A DNA stretch of 64,000 nucleotides. Origin: Epiperipatus broadwayi. Lineage: Eukaryota; Onychophora; Udeonychophora; Euonychophora; Peripatidae. The notes beneath the pieces were generated by a model. It searched no databases. It was not told where the DNA came from and saw only the letters and a list, made by a program, of their open reading frames with translations. Position numbers and translations under genes: made by a program. How positions within the stretch are numbered: position 1 is the stretch's first letter; each line of letters begins with the position of its first letter. Positions 33,674-47,459 of the stretch are shown here, in pieces. Where the stretch lies: NCBI GenBank assembly GCA_028023455.1, contig JAQFVV010006306.1, forward strand, positions 1 to 64,000, read 5' to 3'.

Positions 33674-34828
33674 TATTGAAATGGTATTATTTAGCTATCA
33701 TCCCATTTCACCTACTATGTTCTGTAGTAGTATCTTTTCCCCAGTTCGAACCCTCCCAAGTCTGTAGATTAACTGAAATTTTTCATCAATAATGTATGTG
33801 AATTTGCGAGTGTGTGCTTCTATATAGGTATAGCGTACATTAACTGTAATAATTATATGCATATGTTTAATATATGTATATTAAATTATAAATTTAAAAG
33901 ATAATTAAATTAAGTTGTGTGAACATTATATGTGTGTAACCACTTACATATATATACGAAAGAAGCTGTAATGCAATAGATTTTAAAAAGCATTACAACT
34001 CTTTTAAATTAATATAAATTTGAATTATTCTCAGTTAAAAATTCTTTATTTAAGTGCATTTGTATATAAATTTCAGTTCCTAGGATGGTCTCTCACACAT
34101 ATATAAGAAAATGTTTACAGAACATAAACTATAAAAAAAATGAAAGGAAAAAAAAAAAGGTTATCTGTTTTGAAAAACAAGAAATTCTTAGAAAAACCAT
34201 CTGTAAGTAATTAATAAAACTAAGAACAAAGAATGACCTGGTCAATCGTCATTAATTTGGCAAAGAAATGACTAAAAGTTTCATTTTATGGATTTAAAAT
34301 TATTGATTGGAATTTAAGAAAATTTTGTAGAATGTTGTAAACAGGACACTCAAGTTACAGATTTTTTTTGCATAAATAACCATAAATTTTAAGTACAAAA
34401 ACTTTTGTTTGTTTTTTTCACTCGGATAGTAGGAGATGGTAATTGCTGCCAGTCACTATGACTGACTGGAAAATGAAGCTTGGCCGGTTAATGGCATACC
34501 ATTTGCTGGCTCTCCTTTCGGGAGTTTGGTCTGTGGAGAGGGAAGAATGGGGAGACTAGTAGACTGCTAAGAAGACATCAGAAATGGATCAGCCCAGCCA
34601 CGAATGATGGTGCTACAGCCACAGAGAAACCTCAGCAAAGAAGATGCGTTAACAATTTTCCCCGCAGAGCTCTTTAAAATAATTCTAATAAATTATTTCA
34701 ATCTTAAGCTAGCTATTAATATTAATTGTGCACAAACTTCTAAACTATAATAATGTTCTAATAATTAAAGTTAATTTAAATCGGTAAAATATAATTTAGA
34801 ATTCTGCTAAAATAATATCTGTAAACCT
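33674..34828. other. non-coding, nothing firm
   Basis: AT-rich. A less AT-rich patch at 34,430-34,680 has no frame or repeat I recognise. ccagttcgaaccctcc at 33,742-33,757 resembles a pol III B box on the minus strand but has no matching A box. Confidence 0.35.
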
Positions 34829-34928
34829 TGCCTATTTTATATAAATGAAGTCTAAAACTCTAAATTCTTGTTAAATAATGCCTATTTTATATAAATGAAG
34901 TCTAAATCTCTAAATGCTTGTTAAATAA
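34829..34928 (+). repeat. 50-bp direct repeat, two copies
   Basis: The unit tgcctattttatataaatga... recurs 50 bp later with only a few differences. Confidence 0.8.
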
Positions 34929-37900
34929 TAACTGTGTTCATTTATTACTTTATTGGTTGCTAATCTGCGGTCATGCCTTTCTTATTTAGTTTATTTTATA
35001 TTGTTTCCTGAACTATGCTATGCCCAGTTCAGAACGGAGATTGATTCTATGAATAAAATTTGGGGAGAGATGATTAGAAGCTCTCATAATTCAGTAATGT
35101 CGCTATTTAGTACGCACTGAAACAGTAAGGTCTGCTTTGCAGATCTTCGTTTCACCTTTTTCTCACCTATTTCCTACCCTCATACTTTAGTTTAAACCCC
35201 AATCTATCGTAGTGTGTCTGCAATACGCTTACATACCGAAAATCCCGCCTAATTTTAAACCACGAGTACAATGCTCGTATTATATATATAACTCATTCCC
35301 AAATAAATAAAAGATTATAGATTATGTATATGTTCACATAATTTTGATTTATTTAAAAAGTAGGTTATATAAGTTGTAATTGCGCACACACTATGATATG
35401 CATTTTAAAACATATCAAAATTATAAATTGTTAAAGTTATTTTGTTTGAATCTATTTACAAATATATATTACCGTCGTAATATATTTTTGATTTAAAATA
35501 AAATTCATTTAGTAAATATTCGTTTAGTAAATAGATTCAAATATTGCAATTTAAAAGTAAAATAATTTTCGTTTAATTTAATAAAAGTCATTCCAAATAT
35601 TTCTGTTAAAATAAATGAGGGACAATAGTTTAATTAGTTAATGTTATATAAGTTTATCTAAAAACAGCAGATGTCCACTTAAGGTTTTCTTTAATTAGTA
35701 AAAGTAATTTTTAATTAAATCTAGTTTGTAATTCGAATGTCGACAGGGAAATTAACAAAAGAAATTAATTAATGTTGAATTCCTTTAGACATTCGGATAG
35801 ATTTAATTACAGCTGATAAGTCCGATATATTTTTGTAATGCTCCAGGGCAGTTCTATTGTTAAATTCTACTATAAAAAGGAGGGTTTTCTTTTGTTCTCC
35901 ATTCTAATGTTTCTAAGAGAAATCATTCTGAGGTCTAATGTTTCTAACCAAAATTATTGTAGTAATTTGTAAATCTTGACATGACGGAGTAGAGCGCAAG
36001 AAGGCTATTTCTCTCCGGAATGGTCATATGCTGCCGTAGACCATCGGAAGTTATCACACAAGGAACCCCGGAACTGCTGCTGCTGCCAAAAATATGAACA
36101 TTTCCAGATTTTGCTGTTAACTTATATAAAAACCTGCCGACCATCAATCTACCTAAAATGCGTTTCCAGAGGTAACCCTAAATTAACCCAAGAGCTCTTG
36201 TGATAACTAACATGCTATAGCTATTTTAAATTGTTTTCTGATATTTCACATAACTTTATTATGTATTTCTTTTAAATATAATCAACATTTTGCTCTCTAT
36301 CCTTGGGTTAATATTTTCTATTTATTAAGCTTTCTGTTATTTTATTATGATAATGTGTCAGAATCGTCTTTGACCGAGTGAATTATTCCTTTTGTTGAAA
36401 ATAAGACGCCTCTATGAAGGCATATTTTAAATTTCTAAATAATTTCCAATTTTATTATCTTGCAAATCACTCGTTCGAGGGCGATTCTTTTCTTTAATAT
36501 ATAATATAATCACATAGTTTAAAATCTACATGTTATTGATTTTAATCTAATATGAGAGTATGTGCGAGGTCAATGATTAAATGTGTCCCCTAATGCATGA
36601 TTGCGTATATAAATCTATACTTACTTTTCAAACCCGCAAGCATGCATTTTCCTATTTTAATTACCGTGTTCTACTTTAATTACAAAGTTCATCATTGACG
36701 TCGAGAATGTGCGGACCCCTTTAAATGAATTTCTGGGAATTTGATTGGGCATTTCTCTTAATCCAAGTAAAACCCATTCAGTATGTTTTATATACACTAG
36801 TCTCGTATTGCTGGTAAATGAATTGGTTGTTGAGACTGCTTTGTTTTAATTTTCCAAGGATTCTTTACACGGCCAAGGCCGTTCTCTTCGCTTCTTGCGA
36901 TTTCCAGGCAGAGTGTGTCCACAAATGACACACCTGGGAATTAAACGCAATCGTCACCCAGTCGCTAAGTTTCGGCTGTTCATAAAACACTTTCCTACAG
37001 GTTAGCGGCGAGTTGCCCTCTGTAGTCATTCTAAATATTCCACTATTGTTTTATTTTATATTTATTTTCACAAAGCATCCATGACTTAAACGTGTCACAC
37101 CCTCCAATTTTAATAAATTCATTATTAGCAATACTGATCTCCCAATGTAACTTTATTATTATTATTATCAAATAAATGCCTTGATCACATTCCCACTTTG
37201 TTGCTTAGTAAGCTTTTATCCGTACTATTCTCGAAATCAATAAATAGTTTATAACACTTAATTTTCAAATATTTTCTTAAACTGGTATAATTACTCAAAG
37301 CACCTCGCACATGTTCCTATCTTTTCAAGCACATTATCGTAATGCTATTAGCCCGAGGGATAGACTTTATAATTTTGCTTTAAAACCTTTTTTATTAGAG
37401 TGTGATGCCAACAATTATTTAATACACGTCCCTGTCTCATATAAGCAGACAGTGGCTTCATTATATATTTCTATATAAATAAATTTTGAAATCATTTAAA
37501 ACTAAATTTGATCTCTTATTTTATTGATTCTTATCACTGTCTCGGTCTATATATCTATTTTATACATTTCTTTTGTACATCCATAGATGTTAATTAGCCA
37601 CCCAAACTTATCTTAGTATAGAGTCTTTTTGTTTCTCCCTGACCACCAGGCACTGGTAAAGGGTTATACTAGTAGTAGCATCAGATGCGTTGTCACGTAG
37701 ATGGCACTGTGAAATTTGGACTTTAGATTCGAACTTAGTATATCTAGAAGGCAACCCCTCCTAGAATGTTCAGTTTCGTGTCTGGGGTTTGAATTCTGCA
37801 GTATGTTAGCGAGATAGACGATTCTGACTGTTACAGCACACACAAATCTCCTCTCTGAAAACCTAAATATATTCATTAAGCTATTATGCTTATCTTATTA

Positions 37901-39227
37901 TTGTTGTTAAAACCAGGTTTGCATGTTAATAAAATAATTAGTTAATAATTGCAAGAATGAGTTATAAAGCATATTATATATATTGCTTAAGTTCCAGATA
38001 TGCTTTAGCCCTCTTGAGGTATAGTATAAACTGTGCAGATTTGTCAATAAATTAGATTACTTTAAGTATCCTTTCAGCATGTTTTAAGAATGCTAATTCA
38101 TGAACTGGTGTAGGGTAGTTTCATGGATTGAAACTATAGAATTTGCGTACATTTAGTTTAATAGTTAATATTATATTTAGCATGGCAAGGGTGTCTTTAG
38201 GAAGTGCATTTACGCCTTGCTGTATGTTTACGTATATAAATGGGCTTCTGATTTAATGTCGACCCATTCTTTCTGAGTTAGGACAGCTTTCTTTTAGAAC
38301 TGAAACATGAGGGTTCAGATTGTTATATAAGCTGCTCCGATCGCCAAACTAAATGTTCTCATAATTCACAGCAAGTCGTACAGTCCTCGGGAACTGCTTA
38401 CATGGTAAGAAATCCCATGAGTAATGGCACATTCGAGACGCACACCTCTCTAGTAATTTATATAAAACGCTGTAGTATCTGAAATCATACTACAAAGCTC
38501 CAGTTCACCCTTCCATAATGTTAAAAATAGTTCAGCATTGATTTGAACTTGTAATCTAGTTATGTATATAATAATCTGCATAGGCAGCACATTAATGCTC
38601 AAATTGTATTGTAATAGAGATATGTAGTTATTATTGATCACTCTTGCATATTTAACCATAGCAAACCTCTAGGAAGGGCGTAGTATAATAAAGCATGAAT
38701 AGACTGTAGATTAAATTTGTAATAAGCTTTTTAAATTACAGTGCATCAGATGAGATTTGTTCTCAAATTTGCTCATCATTGTCACAGCCTGCATGTGTCG
38801 TTCAATGCACTTACGTTTGTTTGGTCTTTATTTAATAATTAAATATATTAAATTACAATGAATGTGTTGCATGTCATTCATAGTCCATCCCAAATCTTAG
38901 TTAAATTTATTAATATTAGCATTAATTATTAATATATGCATTATCTAGTCAGCCATAGATGTATGTGTTTAGTTATTTATGCAGTAATTTAGTCATTTAT
39001 TCCCTGAGTCTCTTGCTCCACCCTTTGCTACTGCCGGCACATGAATTAAGAAATTGTGAGTGACCTCATATATGTCATTCATAGGGTAGTAAATCTTGGA
39101 GCATTGGTGGAGCTGAGGTGCAATCGGATTCGAGGTCTCAACCCCTCATCTAGATCAGCCTTGGTATAATTTGCCAAAACTCTGGATTTTGTTGGGTGAA
39201 TGTACAAATATAACCGTTACAATATTC
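34929..39227. other. unrecognised, probably intergenic or intronic
   Basis: No retroelement motifs and few repeats. A GC-richer patch at 36,840-37,030 stands out from its surroundings but gives no convincing exon. The short frames at 35,944-36,147, 37,664-37,876 and 38,450-38,659 show no domain. Confidence 0.35.
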
Positions 39228-39385
39228 AAGTCCACTTTTTTTCTCCAAAAAATATAACGATGTTAAATTGATTCACATTCTCAAAAAGACAATAATCCAA
39301 ACTAAAGGTTGTTTAAGAGTTTTTTCCCATTACTAGTTAGTAAAGCATTTGAGTTTTGAACTTTAATCACTAAAGTAAAAATTAT
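39228..39385 (-). repeat. inverted copy of 32,350-32,485
   Basis: Shares tttagtttggattattgtct and ttaaagttcaaaactcaa blocks with the 32.4-kb segment in reverse complement. Part of an unnamed dispersed repeat. Confidence 0.6.
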
Positions 39386-39399
39386 AAATTGGATTCAGA

Positions 39400-40140
39400 A
39401 CCTTAAGAACATTCTATAGATCACCACCTGAATTGGCAAAAACAACACAACCATTGATAAATCTAGAAGCCAAGGGGATGAATTTCTCATTATTGCTTTT
39501 AATCAATTAACATTAAAAACTTCTCTATCAAACCTTGATCACATCTTAAAGCCTAGTTCATAAAATCATCTATAAGCTATCGTAAAGACTGGTTAATACT
39601 GTTCCTGTTTAACACCAGTTTTTATTTAACTTTTCTCAGGTATTTCACCATCAATAATAACTCACACCATCTTATAGATGCTAAATAATATGGATAAACT
39701 TCAGTGAACAATCAACTACTTTCACATATTGCAGTACACTTTTTTAATTAACTGAATGAAAAAGCAATATATATAATTATGCCTTTGCTCACAGCACTTT
39801 TTGCATTGGCAAGTAAAACTATATTTGTAGTGCTTCTTGATTTCCTAAAGCCCTATTTGTACTTATGGTTATGACTCATCTATTACAAGAAGCAATATAT
39901 TAAAATCTTTGAAAATACTTTAGCTGAAATGAATCTTTTTATCCTCTTTATTTTTACAAATTGAAGCAATAGAAACCAGGTGCATTTCGGATCGTCATAT
40001 TTTTTAAAATTTTAGTTTGCCGCTTTAGCACCCGTAATTTAAAACTTCTTCAGTCATCTTGTTTTTACTTACAATCTTTCTGTTTTTCAAGATTTCAAAG
40101 AGTTAATTCATTAAGCTGGATGTTTCTGACTGAATTTTAA
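39400..40140 (-). pseudogene. heavily decayed LINE reverse transcriptase
   Basis: On the minus strand, GFRKSRSTTNIVLLAN (39,852 downwards) followed by IIIYIAFSFS matches the conserved GFRKxRST... and the start of motif A in LINE reverse transcriptases. Further on, DGEIPEKS and IKTGVKQEQ resemble the D-G-x-x-S...GVRQG block. Stops and frameshifts are frequent and the aspartate of motif A is not conserved. It is a third LINE family, different from LINE-A and the Tx1-type copy. Confidence 0.5.
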
Positions 40141-41090
40141 TGAATCAATAAGATTTGGCATTGAAAGCACTCATCTGAATTTTTGCAACATTCTATCAAA
40201 ATATTATTGTTTGAAAGATTATCAACCACTGATTTAATAGAGATTAGTGCATCAGAAAATGTTTAAATTGGCCGTGATCAGCAAGTTTTAATTCAACAAT
40301 CATTTTTAATTAAATTATTTTGTCAGTCGTTAAACTTCTGCCTTTAAATTTTTAATAAATTGTGAAATTTCATTTTATTTTTCAGTCAATCATATAATAT
40401 CCCATTTCTTTTTAATTAGATGACTAACAGAGAATCAATCGATGTACTTCTTTTTATTGAACCCCAAATCAGATTTACTCATATTTAAAAAATTTCAGTA
40501 AAATTTTATTCACAATTATCTATCGATCAAAATCTAACACAAATAGAACTAGGGACCTATTTTTGAATGTTGAATGCATTAACTGATGTTTTATCTAATG
40601 ATCTGTTCCTATAAGCTGTTGTGTTATATTAAGTTGTTTTTTATATTTGACTTATAACTATACATAATTCATAAGATGCTATTGTTATGAGCATATGTGC
40701 ATCTAAATTCTTTCTTATCAATTTTTTTTGCCTAAATAAAATATTAGTAATAATCAGTGTCTATGATGAAAAAATTTGATGTCATTAGAGCATTTGAATT
40801 CTCATTTATAATAGTATTATATTATGAATGAGAGCATTTTGATGCCCATTGTTACCAAATAATTATATGTATGCATATTAACTATAAAGAGGATTACATT
40901 TAATTGTAGTGTGGTTTCATCTTGAAAAATTTAAAATAAAGCACATAAAATCTGCTTAATATAAAAAAAACTCAAGCCCTATTCTGAATTTGTGATAAAT
41001 GGGGCATGACCCAGCTAAAAGAATTTCCCTGAAACTTGTCCTTTAAGCCTTGTATGACCATACTTAACAATTCAGAACATAGATGTTTGA
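40141..41090. other. non-coding, nothing recognised
   Basis: AT-rich DNA, possibly more of the decayed LINE. A minus frame at 40,972-41,307 shows no domain. Confidence 0.35.
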
Positions 41091-41094
41091 TATT

Positions 41095-41212
41095 GTAACA
41101 GACGGGGTTCGAATACAAGAGATAAGGCAATAGTGCTAATTGAGAGTGTTGATATGGAGCGAGTATATGCGAAAAGATATATATGTAAATAGTCATTCGA
41201 ACCCTGTTACAA
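41095..41212. repeat. ~118-bp element with inverted ends
   Basis: tgtaacag...ggttcgaat at the left matches the complement of attcgaaccctgttaca at the right, with a small gap. The ends resemble both an LTR border and a B box, but too little is present to decide. Confidence 0.45.
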
Positions 41213-43008
41213 GGAGTGCGAAAGTTATGTGTGTATGCATATGTAAATATAGTTGTATGTGCGAGTGTACAATATGCGTATGTATTAACGGTGATGGTTA
41301 CAATCAATTATATATAGAGCTGTATAAATTGTAATTGATTATTCGTATATATTTTATCCGTTAAGTTTTTTTTTTTAAAGTTTTAATAATATTGTCGGTA
41401 ACACGTGTTTTTCTTTTGTTAATTAATCTCTTGAACATATGAGGACAGAAATAGAAATGAATCAATTGCTGTAGGCAGTTTAGTCAATAACTGGCGTCGA
41501 GAAGTCTGAAAACTGGTCAAGTGGATATTTTTGAAGAACAATGGAAGAACTGGTCAGTGGCGTACGGATACACAGAGAAAATTTTACAAAGTTAAAAGTG
41601 AAAAACAAAAGAACTTTTTGTTGTGCTCGAAAGGAGAGATATAGATAGAAAAAAAGAGAGACGCGGCTTGAACTACAGATTGTGTGGACGTGTAATTTTT
41701 TTCTTAAGAAGTCATTAATATTTTCCCACCCAAAATGTCGGGTAATTCTATAGTGCGAGTTTCGTTAATCGGCCCAGTGGACACTTGTCGTGGATTAAAA
41801 TAAAGAAATTTTGTTTCATCAAGTGTAATGGTGACGAAAGATCTTTGAAAATTGGACCCTGTCCTAAAGCGAGTGAATCACCTACTCCACCTCTGGGATA
41901 AGCTATTCAATATACTCTATTGGAACTGTTTGCCATCCGTTATATCTACCAGACCAGTATTCTTGGAGAGTTATAAATGCGGACTTGTCTTTGATCGCGT
42001 GAACTAAGGTAAATTGATGTGGCACAAAAATATATGTTCAGTGAATGTGTCTTAATAAAGAAACTAGTGTTACCTCAATATTAATTACTATAATGGGTCT
42101 CTTTTAAAATTAAATAAAATAACAACATTAAATAAACAGCTCTGATGTATAATTGCACTATTTTGATGCGTGTATGAATTATATATGTGTGTATCAGAAT
42201 AAATGGGCTGTGCGCTTGAATGTTGATATATTTATATGCGTGTATAAATGGGATTTATTGGTAATGGGTATAGCCGTAAATAGAATAAATTTTATGATAA
42301 GATCCATGTTAGATTAATGGATTTATAACAAATAAACTATCGTACATAATAATAGGCATATAAGACTTAGGTATTGTTTTAGCTTTGTTCTCTAGTTAGA
42401 CTATCGTCCCCAAACCCTGAGATTGAGCTGGTTCGGTGCGCTACCATAAATAGATATACATACCAGAACCCTTATTTACATTTTCGATGAGATAATTCTT
42501 ATCCACGTGTAAGATTGGCGCGTGAGATGGAATCAAACCATGCTCACAAATATCTTCATTCGAAGCTACGGGTTAAAGCCTACAATGGTGGTTTAAAAGA
42601 TATCGGTGGTATTATAATATCTTAGATAAATAATGAGGTAATAATTCATATTATTATAAGATCTAGCTCTGTAATATATTAATTGCATAATAGGTTATAT
42701 AATGCCATTTTTCATGACGTTGGGCCATAGTTTACTATTCACCAATGCATGTATGTTTTCAAGAATTCAAGAAGGAAAATGTAGCTTTTAATGGTATTGA
42801 TGTTATAACAGTAAGGAATAAATCTTTTTTTTTCTCCGAATTAAAATTTATAACTCTAATTTACATCAGATCATAAGTACTGAATAGCACAAATACTAAC
42901 ATGCAAAGTTATTTTTAATATTATTTCCCTGATATATCTAGGAATGCCAATAATAAAAAGTCTCAGGCTAGACCTCATAATATAACTATCCAAAAGAAAG
43001 TGAAAATC
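41213..43008. other. non-coding, nothing recognised
   Basis: Mixed composition with slightly higher GC at 41,640-42,010. No frame, repeat or RNA motif was identified. Confidence 0.35.
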
Positions 43009-45062
43009 GAATCTTACCATAATCTGCACTACAAGGGCGCCATCTAGGCATTTGAACCTAGAAAAATTTATAAAGTAGGCAGATACGCTGTTAAGATCCC
43101 ACTTTATTTTATATTTAGATCGTTAGCCCATTGTCACTAGCTCAGTGGAGACGCAGAGATAATACCTATATCTTTAGTTTATATCTTAAATATAAAAAAA
43201 TAAAAGCCACTGCCAGTAATTAATACACAAACAATATTTATTTACGCACATATATAATCATTTTAAATTCGAGGAATAACATTTATTATTTAGATTTTAA
43301 TACTAATTTTTTTAATTTAAATTATTTTAAAATTGTTGAGTATGAATGAATTTAATATTTTTATTAAGATCGTCGAGTATGAATAGACTACATAGATCTG
43401 CATTTGAAAAGAAAATATTCTATCCCTTATTTAACCTTAGGCCAAAAGTTCGCAGTCAATCCGGCGTCAATCCATCTGATACATTAATGTATTCAATGTA
43501 GCATGAAAATACAACAGCACTAAATATACTATACTGTTAGGAATGTACATCTGAACAGTATAGTTAGAGAAGACATTGACTCTTGTCCAATACAGGAATG
43601 TTACATCTGTATGGCAAGAAGAACAATAAAATAAAAACTCCATAGGAAGGGACGGTGGTTCTTTTTGCCGACTTACAATCCCATCCATAGGCAAAAGGGT
43701 TTGTGCGGCATATACAGCGATTCTGCACGTAGCGAACCTCATACTACATCTACTAATTACACCAATATATCCAATCCATTGACCCAATTTAACTACGAAA
43801 CAAATAACCTAAGATTACCCTCCCCTAATTAATTAATATAACTTTATAAATCTATATAGCCATTCATGCCCAACTTAAATTTAACATTTATTTGAATTCG
43901 CACAGATGAATTTTATAAAATTTGTTTTATAATGTTGAGTATAGATTGGCTGCATAGATTCCACGGTTAAAAACATTTCAAAATAAACATAACCGATCAA
44001 AATACAAAGTCATTGATAACGTCAATTGCAGAGGGAATACAAGAAATCCAATGGCATTCATCATAAGATGCCGCATTGACATCGATGACTTATATATTCT
44101 AATCGAATATGAAAACCACAACATAATTAACCGCTAACGAATCCATGCAATGTCCATACCCAACTTAAATTTCATTTAAATAATTTATTCAAATAAATAT
44201 TAATAGAAATAAAAAAAAAATGGTAATGATTTTTTTTTAGCAAACTCAAATATATATAATTTAAACATTAATTATCAATTTGAAAATTAAATAAAAGTTC
44301 ATGTTAAAATTTAGATTAGTTGAATCTTAAAAAAAAATTGACGAAAGTTCTTAATTACTTTTTTTTTTTGTTAATTTGTAAAGTTCATAGCTCACGGTAG
44401 AAGAGTCCATGTTTCTTGGTGTCAATTCCCATGAAAACTTTCAGGGAAGACCGGTCTGTTGTTTATACCGTAGTTCTCAATCCGGAAGCTGCCTTAGCTG
44501 GTTCAATCTTGGTATTACAGTCGTTTTATTTGAAATAAGTGAGAGAGAGGACAAGTGCGTCTTATCGCTCTTCTCACAAAATCAAGTTGGAACTGTCCTT
44601 AATTTCAATATTTTTCCTTTTATATCATCCACACAGATTCAATGAACAAACATCACTAATCCATCATTTTCATTAGGGCTGAGCTGAGGCTTGGTGCTTC
44701 CATTGGTCAAGCTAATTTCTTTATTTTCTTATCTATCTTTCATCAGACTTTTTAATTATACATGAGCCCAAGGGCTATCTTGCTTTTCAATTAATTTATA
44801 AAACAATCATTTCCATTTACAAAAATATTTTATCTTTAAATCTTGTACTTTTTTATAACAAAGTACGTTTAAATACTTTTATTTATTAAGAAAAATATTT
44901 TTAAAGTTTTGCATCATCTGTGCGAATATATATATATATACATTTAACAACTCTTTAAATTTTTTTTTTTTTTTAGCTTTTAGATTTTTAATAAATTTAT
45001 TTTTATTTGTGAACTTAGTTTTTATTTTAAATTAATGTAACAGCATATTTATATATTATTAC
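43009..45062 (-). mobile_element. solo LTR, ~2.05 kb
   Basis: The most complete LTR of the family. On the minus strand it starts near TGTAATAATATATAAAT (45,062) and ends in the ggcgcc...ctgcagattatgg region near 43,009. It has the same block order as the 6.4-kb copy. No primer-binding site or second LTR adjoins it, so it is probably a solo LTR. Internal frames (43,467-43,787 minus, 44,409-44,645 plus) show no domain. Confidence 0.6.
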
Positions 45063-45564
45063 AATAGGGATTCTAATACCTTAATATTCTCCTTTTATTC
45101 AATAATATGCTCTTTCTTCTCTAGAAGAATTTTACTCAGAGTATCTATCTTAATGTTAAATCTTGGTCTGAGTACTGTTTCTTCATTTAATTGCTTGAAG
45201 AATTTTTATCGAGCAATGTTTGCGTATTCCATAAATCTTATTTTGAAAAAAAATTGAAATGTTTATCTTCATCATTATTATTACTGTAGACCATTACCAT
45301 TATTTTTCCCATTAATTTAAAAGAGTATTCCACAAGGTATGAGGAACTCGTTTAATTTTGAAAGACAGACCATTTTTGACTAAACCGTTTCACATTTATA
45401 GAATCAAAGACAAAAGTATCTAAACAAAAAATCTTAGTCAATGAAATATCTTCTCAAATTCCAGTTCCAGTGTAATTATTAATTGTGCTGCTTTATGCAA
45501 AATTATAGTTAAGTGTTCCCATTCTTGTAAAGTTGTTCCATTATGATTTTCTCAACCATTGAAA
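45063..45564. other. non-coding, nothing recognised
   Basis: AT-rich DNA between the solo LTR and the ribozyme-element cluster. Confidence 0.4.
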
Positions 45565-45860
45565 CATCACATGATCCCTATTTCTTATGCTTACAGGAGC
45601 CGTCAAAACACTAGCAATTCTCTCCATGCAGTAAGAACCACTCAGTGTAAGCTAATGTAATCGATGGATGTTAGAAGATTTGTGCATTAAAATCTCTATC
45701 TAGGCTCCTCACTGATGAATGCCACCAGCTAGAAACGGTCTGGAATATTGGATGACTAGTAGGCATTCGATAGGGATTTTTATGCGTAAACCTTTTAGCA
45801 TCCATTGATTACTACAGCTTGAACGGGGTGGCACTACTATATGAAGGGAGTTGCTTCTAA
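45565..45860 (+). mobile_element. single retrozyme-family element
   Basis: It starts with the family head (accattgaaacatcacatg) and ends in the tail (actatatgaagggagt). Inverted internal ends contain ctctccatgcag and its near complement. It has one hammerhead-like core on the plus strand with a perfect CTGATGA. Flanking tgattttctca and taattttttca may be an eroded target-site duplication. Confidence 0.6.
45706..45746 (+). ncRNA. hammerhead-ribozyme-like motif
   Basis: TCCTCA, perfect CTGATGA, a weak stem II (ATGCCACCAGCTA), GAAAC, GGTC and TGGAAT. The strand after GTC pairs imperfectly with TCCTCA. Confidence 0.5.
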
Positions 45861-45961
45861 TTTAATTTTTTCACCGCTAAGAATTTTTCATACTAAAAAA
45901 AATTTGCATATGCACAAATTATCTTTTTCCATTAGTGCAAAGAAAACTCTGTTTTCATAAG

Positions 45962-45974
45962 ATACTTAAATGAA
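45962..45974 (+). repeat. left target-site duplication, 13 bp
   Basis: atacttaaatgaa, repeated exactly at 47,619-47,631. Confidence 0.75.
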
Positions 45975-46078
45975 GCAAAACTCTCCATACAGTATTGCCA
46001 CCTGTGCTAAACAGAGTAATCAATGGATGCCAGAAGGCTTGTGCATAAAATCCCTATCTAATGCCTACTCATCCAATA

Positions 46079-46120
46079 TCCCCAGACTAGTTTCTGGCTT
46101 GTGGCCTTCGTCAGTGAGGA
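46079..46120 (-). ncRNA. hammerhead-ribozyme-like motif, unit 1
   Basis: Minus strand: stem I half TCCTCA; core CTGACGA; A, GGC, loop CACAA, GCC, A (stem II with an A-A closing mismatch); GAAA; CTAGTC (minimal self-complementary stem III ending in the GTC cleavage triplet); then TGGGGA, pairing with TCCTCA (one G-U). This is a minimal type I layout. The A-A mismatch in place of the usual G-C may lower activity. Confidence 0.6.
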
Positions 46121-46534
46121 GCTTTGGATCTGAGAGCACTGCATCTAGATCTTAGGATCTAATGCAACCCTCTAGCAACCACCTTTTATCTCCACTTAAC
46201 TACAAAACTATGAGAATGAAATTGAAAACACAAAAAATATTTTCAATCTAAGCTCAATAGCTTATATAGTCATATGGGTCTGAACTCAGTTCAGCACCCA
46301 TACATTTTGGTGTCTTTGGCTCTTTTACAACCATAGCCACCACTATCCCATTAGGCAGGATTGGTGTTAAACCATTAAGCATCACATGATCACATTTCCT
46401 ATACTAGCACATTAATTGTTGATAAACAGAGCAAAACTCTCCATACAGTATTGCCACCTGTGCTAAACAGAGTAATCAATGGATGCCAGAAGGCTTGTGC
46501 ATAAAATCCCTATCTAATGCCTACTCATCCAATA

Positions 46535-46576
46535 TCCCCAGACTAGTTTCTGGCTTGTGGCCTTCGTCAGTGAGGA
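46535..46576 (-). ncRNA. hammerhead-ribozyme-like motif, unit 2
   Basis: Same sequence as unit 1, exactly 456 bp away. Cleavage of a minus-strand transcript at both would release a 456-nt monomer. Confidence 0.6.
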
Positions 46577-47417
46577 GCTTTGGATCTGAGAGCACTGCAT
46601 CTAGATCTTAGGATCTAATGCAACCCTCTAGCAACCACCTTTTATCTCCACTTAACTACAAAACTATGAGAATGAAATTGAAAACACAAAAAATATTTTC
46701 AGTCTAAGCTCAATAGCTTATATAGTCATATGGGTCTGAACTCAGTTCAGCACCCATACATTTTGGTGTCTTTGGCTCTTTTACAACCATAGCCACCACT
46801 ATCCCATTAGGCAGGATTGGTGTTAAACCATTAAGCATCACATGATCACATTTCCTATACTAGCACATTAATTGTTGATAAACAGAGCAAAACTCTCCAT
46901 ACAGTATTGCCACCTGTGCTAAACAGAGTAATCAATGGATGCCAGAAGGCTTGTGCATAAAATCCCTATCTAATGCCTACTCATCCAGAAACTAGTCTGG
47001 GGATATTGGATGAATAGGCATTAGATTGGGATTTTATGCACAAGCCTTCTGGCATCCATTGATTACTCTGTTTAGCACAGGTGGCAATACTGTATGGAGA
47101 GTTTTGCTCTGTTTATCAACAATTAATGTGCTAGTATAGGAAATGTGATCATGTGATGCTTAATGGTTTAACACCAATCCTGCCTAATGGGATAGTGGTG
47201 ACTATGGTTGTAAAAGAGCCAAAGACACCAAAATGTATGGGTGCTGAACTGAGTTCAGACCCATATGACTATATAAGCTATTGAGCTTAGATTGAAAATA
47301 TTTTTTGTGTTTTCAATTTCATTCTCATAGTTTTGTAGTTAAGTGGAGATAAAAGGTGGTTGCTAGAGGGTTGCATTAGATCCTAAGATCTAGATGCAGT
47401 GCTCTCAGATCCAAAGC

Positions 47418-47459
47418 TCCTCACTGACGAAGGCCACAAGCCAGAAACTAGTCTGGGGA
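47418..47459 (+). ncRNA. hammerhead-ribozyme-like motif, inverted unit
   Basis: Same core as units 1 and 2 on the plus strand, in the inverted part of the composite. A second inverted copy beginning at about 46,987 has only the GAAACTAGTC strand. Confidence 0.6.

Noticed and set aside
33742-33757. B-box-like sequence on the minus strand
   Set aside because: No A box at a suitable distance and no tRNA-like folding.
34430-34680. Less AT-rich patch that might be an exon
   Set aside because: No long frame, no splice-site pair that makes sense and no familiar protein pattern.
41095-42060. Possible LTR starting TGTAACAG
   Set aside because: No matching end with CA, no second copy in the window and no primer-binding site, so kept only as a short inverted repeat.
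44409-44645. 78-codon plus-strand frame
   Set aside because: Lies within the solo LTR on the antisense side; no domain.
45970-46155. 61-codon frame in the retrozyme unit
   Set aside because: Runs through the ribozyme and inverted-end sequence; the same unit is interrupted in other copies, so it is not coding.
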